Assembly (NCBI RefSeq): GCF_030272615.1
Contig: NC_081409.1
Location: 527,055,475 to 527,119,474 of the forward strand
Source of the DNA: Cryptomeria japonica
Taxonomy: Eukaryota; Streptophyta; Pinopsida; Cupressales; Cupressaceae
Direction of reading: 5' to 3'
Length of the DNA: 64,000 bases
Shown here one piece after another: positions 45,707 through 55,725 of the stretch. A program made the position numbers and the translations under genes. The notes under the pieces are model-generated. The model worked only from the letters and a program-made list of their open reading frames with translations. It was not told where the DNA came from and searched no databases. The stretch's first letter is position 1. Each line of letters begins with the position of its first letter.

Positions 45707-48700
45707 TGTTACCCCATTATTTGTTTTGAAAAAAATAATGTGTATTTAATTTTGTATCCCTCATCAGTTTGATCCGTTTTTAATCATGCACCTTTTGTTC
45801 CTTTATGTTTCACCTTTTCTGCTGCAATGAACCCGCCGATTGAACCTGCGGATAGGTTCAAGGTTCAACTGGTTCCTTTGTGTGGGTCACAACTTTGTTA
45901 TGTTGTTGATCGAGTGAGCATGAATGTGTTAAGTAGGTCTTGAACATGAACTTGGAACCATTTCTAAATTGGTTCAAGGTTCAAAGTCTTCCTTAATGTT
46001 TGTTAAGGGTCTTCGCTCGTTCCCGGTGTTGTTGAGCAGCAAGTTTAGAGTTCTTTTGTTTTCTCTAGATTGAACTTGAACCATTGAACTCCTTGCGAGA
46101 TGGTTCAAAGTTCAAAGGTTCATTCCAAGTTTGGCCCCGAGGACATTGATAACACTAAAGGTGGCGCGACAAAAGGAATATTCTCAGCATCTTATAATTT
46201 AAAGTTCTAAATTTGGAAAGAAATCATGAGAATGTAAAATGTTTGTGTGGAGTTGATGTGTAATTAAGAAGGTTGTCAGGTTCCCATCAAATCATTGGTT
46301 ATCTCACATGTTCTGATGAATCATTATGAGGCGTGTGTAGAGGTTACTCAGTTTTTCCGCTTCTTAACATGTGAGTTCTAAAATTGTGAAAGTAGTAGTT
46401 GTTATTGTTGAAGGAGCTCAAGATGCCAAAGGTAATTTCAACTCCATAATTTCGAGGGTTTCACAGATTTCATGGTGGCAACGGGTGAGTTTTGATACTT
46501 TCCCTCCGCTATGTTACTAGCTCAGAAAGTCAGTCAGTGTAGGAAAATTCTTTGTTTTGGAATAGAATTTTGTCCTATTTAGGAACTATTTGACAAATGT
46601 AAAAGAGACCATTATGAGGCTGACTCTTTCAAAGCTTGGTCGCATTTCATGTCTAGTTAGTATACTTCCAGAGCTGGGTGACACTTCTTTGGCCCAGGCT
46701 AACTTAGGAGATTTCTTATAAAGAGCTAAAAATCCTGGGGAAGATTCGATGATGGAAAGAATAGTTAGAAGTGGCTTGATAGAAGCTACTGCTTTCCCAA
46801 CTGCCACTCCTTGTCTAGATCTAGTAACAACATGTATGAATAGATATGATGCTGATAATAGGTGTATTAGGACCAACAATGGTGAACTATTAGTGGAAAT
46901 TAATAGAGAAACAATGATGGATGCAATGGGAATCCCTCATAAAGAGTCGAACGAAGATTGGTCAATTGGAACCTCATATGAATTTTTCTTTGAGGAGAAA
47001 AGCACATACATAAGCGTCATTGAAAGGAATTGGCTTCTTAAGGTTCAGAAAGGGGGTCCCGGTTACCCAAGCCTCTTACTAGAGATCGTTTCATCACGGA
47101 GGTGCAGGATATAGTAATTTTCTAAATAGACTCAAAGGGAACTCACACTCTTTCTATTGGGAGGATTGGATGTACGTCTATATTCAGGTGTTGTTAGCTG
47201 GTGATAAATACCTTGACTGGGCATAGGTTATTGCCGAAAGACTCCATTAGGGTTTGAGAAACTTTGTTGGAATGTCTAGTTTTTACATGTCATCATATTT
47301 ATTTTAGATATTGGCTTATACCAGAGAATGGTCGGGGTTGCATAATGAACCTTGGAAGGCATGAAGGTTTATGATTATTACCCTTACCAGCAACAATAGA
47401 GATGTGCAAAAAATTTCACAAGGTGGAATGATGTCTTTGCAGGAAGGCTTACCTTTAAATTATAGGGAGACATAAATAAAAGAATGTCAGCCGAGGCCAT
47501 GGAGCTAATTAGTATATATAGAAGCTACTTTATCCAATTTCCAAGGTTTACTTACATTAGAGTGGGGGGCTTTGAAGGTGAACCATTCAAATTTACCAGG
47601 TATGCCTTTGACAGTTATGTGCTTATTAAGGTTTGCAGGCAGTTAGCCCACATTGAAAAAAGGTTAGGGACAAAGGGTAAATCCGAGGTTGTCTTCCTGA
47701 TTGAACTTGGTTACTACAGTTGTAAATCTATTTCTGATGCCTTGAACCTAGAATTAGAGTTCAAGAAAATGAATTTGCAGCCCTATATTGCTAGACAAAA
47801 ATTTGATAGCAAGGGATATGTTGTAGAACATCTAAATGTTGATGACCATTTCTCCCATGAACCTCAATTAGAAGATTACTTGGAAAATTGTTGTGATGAG
47901 TTTGAAGTAAGGAGGAGATTGTGGTCAAGATTTACTCTGCAACAGGTTACTATAATGAGGTTGTCCATTAATGTGTCTGGAGTACAAGAAAATGAAGGGG
48001 AAGATGTATTTGATCCCAAATTCAATGAAAGGGTTCAAGGGTAGCCTATTCCTAAAATTGATTGGGATACAAGGGAAGAGGAAAATATTCAAGCGAAATC
48101 CTTCAATGTCATAAGAAGAACGAAGAAGTGGTTAAGAGATCGAAAATTTAGAAAGGAGTTGATTGTCACTCCTCGTGAATTAACAGTTGTTCCACTTTCT
48201 ACAACACAAACTCCCACTTCCTCCTCTAACAAAATTGTTGATGTTGCAAGTGATACAAGGTCTATTATTGGAGAGGTTCAATCTAGAAGATCAAAGAGGT
48301 CCCCACTGAGTTCTTCGGCAGTTTGAGTTACTCGCTCAAGGAGCAAAACGAAGAACAAAGAACTAGTGGCGAATCAAATTGTTGTGGACTTGGATCCAGC
48401 CAAAGAAACCCAAGTAATCATGGATCAATAAGTGTTAAACAACCCTTCAGTGTAGGATACTAATGTAGGAAAAGAACCTGAAGAAGAGCCAAATCTAATG
48501 AGCACTATGACTGTTGTCAACCCACCTGATGCTTAGACAACTCTGCCACCTAAAGAAACTTCTAGTACTTCTCGATGGCTTGGAGCTTTGATTGGAAAGA
48601 AATACAACATTGTCCCTATTAAAATTCCCATGGAGGATATGGTAAGAATGTTCCTTGGGAAAATATCAAAACCCAGGAAGCTCAAAACGTAGGCAATGAA

Positions 48701-50629
48701 GGACGTTGATGATGAAACGGGTCATTGGGTAGAGGAGGTAGCTAAGCCCATCTCAGATAAAGATGTAGAAAAAGAAACTAAGAATGATTTTATTATGGAG
48801 AAGATCAACCTAGGAGTTAAGAATGATTTTATTGTGGAGAAGATCAATCTAGGAGTTTCTTCAAGGGTTGTAGATGACAAACATTTAGAATCCTCTACAA
48901 AGAGGATGATATCCAGGACTTGGAAAGATGAGAAGGACAAATGAGAGTTGAAAGAAGTTGTTACCCAGGTGGAAGAGTATATTAACGCCATACATCACCT
49001 GAGTCCTCAACCCCTTACACAGATGACATTGTATTTTGACCCCAAATCACCATTGAATCAAAAACTATTAGATCAAGTCCAGAGAAGCTGCATGGTAGCC
49101 AAAGTTTTTGGTGAGTGGCTTGATTTTATAGTTCAACAAGGCACAAACTATATTGCTAGCTTGATTAAGGTATATGATAACGCCATAATAGTGAGTAAAG
49201 AGTTGGAACTGGAAGCTACCACATGGGAAAAAGAAAGAACTAAATGGGTAGAATTCTTGGCGCAGATGAATGATGTGCATAAATTTGGTGTTATGAAATT
49301 TCTAACTGAGAAGCCAGTGGAAAACCTCGATGACAGCATGTTGTATGTTTCAAGACAGAATGTTGAATAGAGAAATTATATCATTAAACAAGGTCATGAA
49401 GAATCTGTCAAGCTACTAAAAGTATTAAGAGAACTAATTTTTATGATTCAAAAAGATCTGTTATGCATCGACATACAACTCTTGAAGGAGGATGGACAAA
49501 CAATTGAACCAACAGCAGATATGGTCAAGACTTTTAAAGAAAGGGTGCAACTTGTTAAGGAGACAAATTCCTAACTACAAATGACTTTTCCAGAGTGGCA
49601 AGGATAGAATCCATGTTAGCAGTCTACTTCGATCACTTGGAAGTGCATAAAATGAAAGTTATGCAGGTGAACATGGACAAAGAAGTTTGGAAGTAGCACA
49701 TCCTACACATTGGACTCCCACACTATCAAGTTATCTTGAATTTATCAACAACGCATCTAGAGTGGTGAAATGTGTGTGGTGCCACGACAAAAAAGATAAA
49801 TCAGTAGTCGCTTCTTCCATGATGGAGTCATGACTAATTTATGGATGAGTTATCATCCTATCTGTGGCCATTGTTCATTTAAGTTTTATCGAGTTCAAAG
49901 CGAATAGTTTCTTTTTAACTCTAGGGTAGAGTTTAAGAGTTTAGGGTTAATTTCAAATGAACTATTGGCCTAGAGGCTATAAATGTAATTAAGAAAGCTT
50001 TGTTTAAGGTCCAAAAAAATTTGATTTGAAGGAGTAGACTTAATCTTCTTTGAATTCCAGTGTAGACATTTGATATATGAATGCAATGATATATTTTATA
50101 TGATCTTCAAATTTGTGCGTTTGAATGATAGAGCAGTCTTTGTTGGGACGTATGCTTGTGTACAAAATATTTTACTTTATTATCAGTTCTTCATAAGTCT
50201 GTGAATTCATTGTTATTTAAATGATTTTAAGTGATTCTGGCCCCCCTTGTCCGGTGAGGCATGAGCGAGTATCGATCAACATTTATTCTACATTGAATAT
50301 GTTTGATGAAATAGGTTTACATTGAATTGAAATGCTCAAGGTTTAAATCTGTGAGCTTTGCAATTATTCTATTCATCTTGTAGCATTCTTATTGTGTTGA
50401 CAATTGAATGTGAATGCCTTTCTCGCTTTCTGGTGAAAAGTGTGTCACTTCTTGAGTTACTTGCATAAAAATTCATTGAAAATCTTATGAGATACAATCT
50501 TATGTAGAGGGTAAACGAAAACTCAGTTCACCCAACTATTGGTTCATTTACTTTTTCATGAAGGGCATGCATGAGTCATTATTTTAAAATACATAAATAA
50601 TAAAGGAAAGGCAAATCTGTTAACCAACA
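45707..50629 (+). repeat. B 3' LTR, 4.9 kb, with internal ORF
   Basis: Starts TGTTACCCC and ends AACCAACA, followed by AAGTT, the partner of AAGCT. It retains about 190 bp lost from the 5' LTR. It holds the GGTTCAA cluster (45851-46115), the U3 ORF (46614-49790) and a TATA box at about 49977-49985. Confidence 0.92.
46614..49790 (+). pseudogene. U3-encoded ORF of element B (3' LTR copy)
   Basis: The fuller copy of the LTR ORF. ATG 46614 opens MRLTLSKLGRISCLV. The part missing in the other copy contains CMNRYDADNRCI and LLVEINRETMMDAMGIP. A G-run length difference (5 against 6) near 47052 shifts frame, and a one-base loss near 49570 shifts it again. The middle (47484-48044) is open for 186 codons with FPRFTYIRVGGFEGEP and MNLQPYIARQKFDSKG. 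The C-terminus (48696-49370) is helical with EWLDFIVQQGTNYIASL and a 39-bp internal repeat (MEKINLGV / VEKINLGV). Both copies must derive from one template at insertion, so where one is intact it shows the ancestral reading. Function unknown. Confidence 0.72.
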
Positions 50630-50634
50630 AAGTT

Positions 50635-53191
50635 GTAAGCTTTGCAAAATCTAGACAAGTTTTGTAAACTTTACCTCCCTTCACTAATGCTGCATCAATG
50701 GATTGCAAGCAAATTTGGAGTTTACCTTTCTCAGATGCAATCGTTTGCAAAAATGTTTTTTTATGAGGATCAACAAATTTGTCCTTAGTCTCAATTATTG
50801 AAATCTTGAGCAAAGAACCATAATGCTTAAGAATAAAATTAATAATCTCCTCCAATTTACCGAATGAGCTTGTGCTCTCCTGTGCCTGGAATTCAGGTAC
50901 CAATTGGTTCAAAAGTTCAAAACTGTGCGTAATTAATTATCTGTCTTTTGAATCCTCTTGAGCCAACTCCTGAGGTGCTTGTGCCTGGAGTGCAGTTGCC
51001 ACCAAAATTTTCTCTGTCGAAGACATATTGTGATAAGGCTTGTCAAAATTGATAGAAAATTGTGACAAATTTCCTTTGGCTATGGATGAGGTGTCAATTC
51101 CCAAACCAGAAGAAAAGTCTGTCATAGTTTCCTTGCCTTTATCTATTGGAGATGTATCATTTGAATCCTTTATTTCCAGTGCACCAGTGGCTTCGCCACT
51201 TGGTGTCTTATCCTGATCCTGTGCATCCTCAATAACCTTATTATTTGTATTCTTATCCTTATCAATATTATCCTCTGTATTTTGTACATTATCTGTCAGG
51301 GTATCCTTTGCTACAAAATTGGACTCACTAGATGGTACAGTAGTAGCCGGTTGCTCAGTATTTACATTTTGTTCCTCTATATTTGTTGGTTTCTTGTCCC
51401 TTGGTAATTGCATATTTTGAGAATATACAAAACTGGGCTTAATTCATATCCTAAACTCAAAATAATTCTGACCCAAATGTCTATGGTTTCCTTCCAGATT
51501 TCCTCAAATCTTTCTAACATTAAATTATTTATCCATTGCTTAGGATTAAATTCTGATGCCCCTATTTTATTTATCAAATCTGCTATTTCTGGAGTAGTTA
51601 TTGTTGGACAAAGATTGACCAATTTTGTCTCTTTTATTTGCTAGTCTAGAGTTTGAGCATGTAATTTCCTAGCCTCTAGCTTAACATACAACTCCTTAGG
51701 CAAAATTTCCTCAGAAGAAACTGGCATATCTTGCCTAGTCGCCTTCTATTTTCTCTTATGGATTTGGTCGACTTAGGATTGGCAGGCTCTCCTGATGATG
51801 CGTCCGGTTTCTTGGAAGACTTAGTTGTTACAGGGACCATATTAAGAGTGGCTTGAGATGCCTTCTTTCTTCCCTCTCTTCCTTCCTTTTTTGTTTCATT
51901 TCTTCTTTCCTCTGAGCTTCAAGGATTTTGACCTTTTTCTCTACTTTAGCCTTGTCATATCCTTCACTTATTAGGGTTTCTTCTGCAACCTTAGTCATCT
52001 TTCTTTTGATTGTTAGTGCAACCTGTTCTTGGTGAACCTTTAGCCCTTTCTCCTGGGCTATGCCAATTTTTTTTTCTTTTTCATCAACTAGTGGTTGCAG
52101 TAGATGTTGAGCATAAGCATCTAGTGTGGCCTCATCCACCTCATAACCCATTGGCATAATCCAAACTATTCTAGGTTGGATTGCTTCCATCATACATTCA
52201 TCTTTATTTATCATAAAACATATAGTATCCTTATATTTCTATATTATAGATTTAGGAATTCTAGTTCTATTTTCATTTCCTCTTGAAAAGTTTTGAAAAA
52301 TGCCCATAAATTAGCCTTTTGCTGCTTATCTCCTTGGCTATCCAAAATTTGGGCTATCTGAGTGGCTACCGAGCGATCAAAATCCCACTGTATTTTACCA
52401 AAACTGGGAACAATATTCAAAAAGTAGAATGCCAAACAAATAACAAAGGAACCATATCGGAAAGTGTTTTTCTTGTCTTGTTTAATTTTCTAAAGGTTGG
52501 TTATTATCTCCTTCAACATTACACTGCAGAGATCATAATGTGCATCCTCATTTACCATTTCATGGGCAATAAGAATATTATTACCGAAGATAGAGTTCAG
52601 CCAGTTTGACTAGTAAACTTTGTATTTGATGATCATTACTGCAAATTTAACATCAATCTCCTTAATATCATCAACCCTCATCAAACGACCATCGAAGGTG
52701 GTATTGGTGAGTTTGTAGAGTTTTGTCTTGGAAATCTTGGACCTAGGGCCGGGCAAACCTCCAATATTGTGTAGGTAGGTGATATTCTTGATTACCTCCT
52801 TAGTGATCTTGTAGGGTCGGTCCAACTAGATAAATTTTCCATGAATGCGGCTGAGAATGTATCAGACCCATTTCACCTCATCGAATGTCGGGAAGTCCAT
52901 AAATTGGGTAAAACCCTTCTTTTGCAAATGGGCAAATCCTAACTTCAGCTGGTTATCTGTGATCAAATTCTCAGTGAAAACAAAAAATAACTCATAACCT
53001 CGGAGCTCCTCAATGTCATAGAGAATGTATGCCCTAATGTCTTTGGTGTGAAGAACACCATGGCAAACACCCAAGAACGCTCCAAGTGGATCATCCAAAA
53101 GGGATTTGAAGGAGTGCATCTTGAATTCAGGACAAGGGCGGTTCTTGATTTCCACCACCAAGGGAGTATTGACATCGGATGAAGAAGCCAT
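50635..53191 (-). pseudogene. E1 ORF2, N-terminal and middle parts, unknown family
   Basis: Starts MASSSDVNTPLVVEI at 53191 on the minus strand. It shares ordered blocks with E3 ORF2: RPCPEFK, GAFLGVCHGVLHTKDIRAYI, LDRPYKITKEVIKNITYL, and MMEAIQPRIVWIMPMGYEVD. A Trp in the third block (WLD) is a stop here. After about 52240 the frame changes at least three times; later parts are a Lys/Glu-rich helix (KAKVEKKVKILEAQRKEE) and a Ser/Thr/Asp-rich disordered stretch (50937-51413). It is cut at 50635 by B and ends at 3805. Total length about 970 codons against 1,150 in E3. No known domain. Confidence 0.72.
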
Positions 53192-53571
53192 GATATCAAA
53201 TGCGGATACTGAAACTAGGGTTTTTGCAAACGAAAAATACCTCAAGATACTGCTGGATTGACTTCAAAAGAAGGTTCTTACACGAATCACCTTGAACTCT
53301 TGAATCCCTCTGGAAATTGCTCTTTTGAATGATCGATCGCTATGTGAAGAAAATAACTTCAATTTTCCTTTTTATCGCCATTAACCCTAACTTTCCATTG
53401 TCATAAATGCTGCCAGGAAATCTGACCGGGTCATATAATCTGCAAGTTGGTTCTGATAAACACCTGAAATTGCCTGAGTACCCATCCACAATCATAATTG
53501 TTTTACTACTGATCTAATCTTGGGTGTTTGCATGATCTTCAATGATTTATCTACCCCTAAGGTAGAGTACC
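53192..53571 (-). other. Spacer upstream of E1 ORF2 with promoter-like signals
   Basis: On the minus strand, GCGATAAAAAGG at about 53363-53379 resembles a TATA box, followed by an A/C-rich leader and AAAAACCCTAGTTTC (53211-53225), a telo-box-like sequence common in leaders of plant genes. The ATG is 20 bp further on. The sequence TTGAGGTATTT before the ATG is shared with E3. Confidence 0.5.
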
Positions 53572-54663
53572 TTATTTATAGGTTGAAACTTCTTCCAGTG
53601 CAGGACTTGATGGCTCTATCGGTTGTGTGTCTGATCTCCTTAACCATCTTTTATCATGATATTTTCTGATATCTTTTACCTTTTCCTTTCCCTTCTCATC
53701 TTCTTTTCTATTAGTTACTGGTGGGTTCTTACTCCTGCAATATTTAGCAATATGTCCAATCTTGTTACATGTATAACAGACAATATTGTTCTTCTGAATT
53801 GCTTTGTTAAACCCTTGATTTCCTTTTGATCTACATTGGTTAGCCATATGACCAAATCTACTACATGCATGACATCTTACATTTCCAAGACCAGTGACTA
53901 ATGCATTGTTCTGATTACTCCTATTTCTACACTGACTTTCTATATGACCATATTTATTGCAAACAAAGCATGTACCATTGAATTTGTGAGTATTAGGCTA
54001 TCTTACCGGTGATTTCTGGTTCCGATTGTTGACATAATTTTTCTTCTGACCGAATGATTGATCTTGTTGTGTAGTACCGGAGCTTTCTCCTTCTTCATAA
54101 CCAAGACCTCTCTTGTCATTAGCATCTCTCTGGCTCTTCAGTAGTTCCTTAAGTCTGGCAGATCTAGCTTTGAATTTGTCCTTGTACTCATTTGCAGTGA
54201 CTAAGTCATCTCTCATGATTATGATCCATCTCTCAGGTTCCTGCTCATTGTTCTGGGATTGGACCAACTTAAGTCTCAACATGTCATTCTCATGTGTCAG
54301 TCTGTTGCATTCATCAAATCTATCCTTCAATGCTTGAGCTAGGTTTCCTTCATTCTTCTTTCTATCTTTAATCTCCTTGCACATTCTCATGGTTAAGGCT
54401 TGCATCTTATTCTTCAAGATAATCTTCTCCTAAGTGAGTTTCTGACATTGATCCTTCATAGCATCTTCCTTATCACTATTATGATTTTGCAATTGATCAC
54501 ATAGTTCCTTCCTCTTGGCTTGAATAGCTGAAAGCTTTCCTTGCACTGAAATGATGTGTTCTCTGGCTTGCATTAGTTCATTCATTAGTTTACTATTTTC
54601 CATTTGCTCATTATCAAGATCCTCAAGAGCAAGTTGAAGTTGTTGTTGCATACCTGTTTCCAT
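53572..54663 (-). pseudogene. E1 ORF1: coiled-coil gag-like protein with three CCHC knuckles
   Basis: ATG at 54663 (METGMQQQLQLALEDLDNEQ), 55 bp after the primer site. One frame runs to 53572 with only two stops (about 54430 and 53998). The first 230 residues form a long coiled coil (LMQAREHIISVQGKLSAIQA; HENDMLRLKLVQSQNNEQEP). Then come three intact CX2CX4HX4C knuckles: CFVCNKYGHIESQC, CHACSRFGHMANQC, CYTCNKIGHIAKYC, and a Lys-rich tail. It is homologous to E3 ORF1, which has four knuckle positions. Probably an RNA-binding particle protein. Confidence 0.8.
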
Positions 54664-54717
54664 TGATTCCAAGTTCCAGATCTTCCTCAAGTGGTTAAAC
54701 TTCTTCTGAGGCACCAG

Positions 54718-54729
54718 GCTCTGATACCA
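54718..54729 (-). promoter_or_regulatory. E1 primer-binding site (tRNA-iMet)
   Basis: The minus strand reads TGGTATCAGAGC, 2 bp from the LTR end at 54732. Confidence 0.93.
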
Positions 54730-54731
54730 AT

Positions 54732-55720
54732 TGTTGGAATCCAAGAACACTAAGAGGGGGGGGGGGGGGGGGGGGGTGAATCAGTGTTCTACCAGTAAAA
54801 AAAATTCTGAACTTATTGCTTATGAACCGGTTAGCAGTAAATAAAATTAAAGTGCATAAACCAAATAACACATAAAGAAGCACAACCATAACATTGGTAT
54901 TTATAGGTGGAAAACCCTGTAAAGGGAAAAACCATGGTGGGGTTGATACCCATAATATCTATATACTTGATCAAGGTATACAAATGTTACATAGAGGGGA
55001 GTGCACATGCAATTAGACCAACTGCCTAGAGCTCACTGCTCAAACAAAAGTCTCATTGACTTACACAACATTACAAAGTGATTACAATAAAAAATGAACT
55101 TATAAATTGCATCTGACCATGCAAGATAAGTTCTGGTTCAACCTCCGATAACCTTCTCTGTGTATCGGTTCACTGATGCTCTGTTCAGCCATGTTATGCT
55201 ACCGGTTGAGACTATGCATGTGAAACTATGCACTAAAGCTTGCTATTGCTGACCAAAATGCATACCATCAATCTCTGATTCATTCACAACCATAATCACA
55301 TTTCAAATCGTATCCAATCCATCGCTAAAAGATCTCCTTAAATACCTTATTAACTTGTTAAACATGTCGGCCACAAAGAAGAAAATAAAACTTGGCGGCT
55401 GCCAGATCACAAGGTATATCATACATAATCCTGATGACCATGTCAACCTTCACACACTACCAAAAATTCCATGAAATAGATAATCAGAGCCACAATTTAT
55501 CTTAGTCGGGTTCCAAAAACACGTTACCGAGATCGGGACTTAACCGGTTGTAAAGCAAAGTGAATATACCGGTTGAGTGTAGAGAATGCCGGTTAATCCA
55601 AACAAAGCAAGAAGGTATTTTCATCTGAAGATGAGTTCCCAGATGAGTTTCTAGATGAGTTTCCATCAATGACAACCCTAAATTCCATTTGCCTTACCAG
55701 ATGAGTGTCAATTGCCAACA
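54732..55720 (-). repeat. E1 5' LTR
   Basis: 989 bp with plus-strand ends TGTTGGAATCC and ATTGCCAACA. It holds a 21-base G run at 54756-54776, the shared GGAAAAACCATGGTGGG block near 54928, and well-kept ACCGGT motifs (for example near 55200, 55543 and 55568). Confidence 0.93.
54756..54776. repeat. Homopolymer of 21 G
   Basis: The matching position in the other E1 LTR has 8 G (2596-2603), and other families in the window have 6 to 8. It could be a true expansion or an assembly artefact. Confidence 0.7.
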
Positions 55721-55725
55721 AATAC

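Larger units (their letters stand above)
4159..50629 (+). mobile_element. B: giant Ty3/Gypsy element, Tat/Ogre-like
   Basis: The LTRs are 4159-8898 (4,740 bp) and 45707-50629 (4,923 bp). The TSD is AAGCT (4154-4158) / AAGTT (50630-50634), and the primer site 8905-8920 resembles the 3' end of plant tRNA-Arg. Without insertions the element is about 19 kb. Domain order is gag, CX2HX4HX4C knuckle, protease, RNase H, RT, RNase H, integrase. Later insertions are E2 in the RT and solo LTR F between RT and the second RNase H. The tRNA-Arg primer, the extra RNase H and the CHHC knuckle point to the Tat side of non-chromovirus Gypsy elements; that lineage call is inference. All domains are broken, so it is inactive. 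Confidence 0.92.
2569..55720 (-). mobile_element. E1: non-autonomous LTR retrotransposon (outermost of nest)
   Basis: The minus-strand element is defined by LTRs at 2569-3541 and 54732-55720, a primer site at 54718-54729, a polypurine tract next to the 3' LTR, and a TSD of AATAG (2564-2568) / AATAC (55721-55725). Without the nested insertion it is about 6.7 kb. It carries ORF1 (coiled coil plus three CCHC knuckles) and ORF2 (unknown family), and no protease, RT or integrase. Primer site, polypurine tract and LTR ends resemble Copia-type elements. Element B was inserted later, inside the 3' part of ORF2. Confidence 0.92.

Noticed and set aside
53211-53380. AACCCTAA-like sequences as interstitial telomere repeat
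   Set aside because: Only single scattered copies, not tandem. They fit better as leader elements of ORF2.
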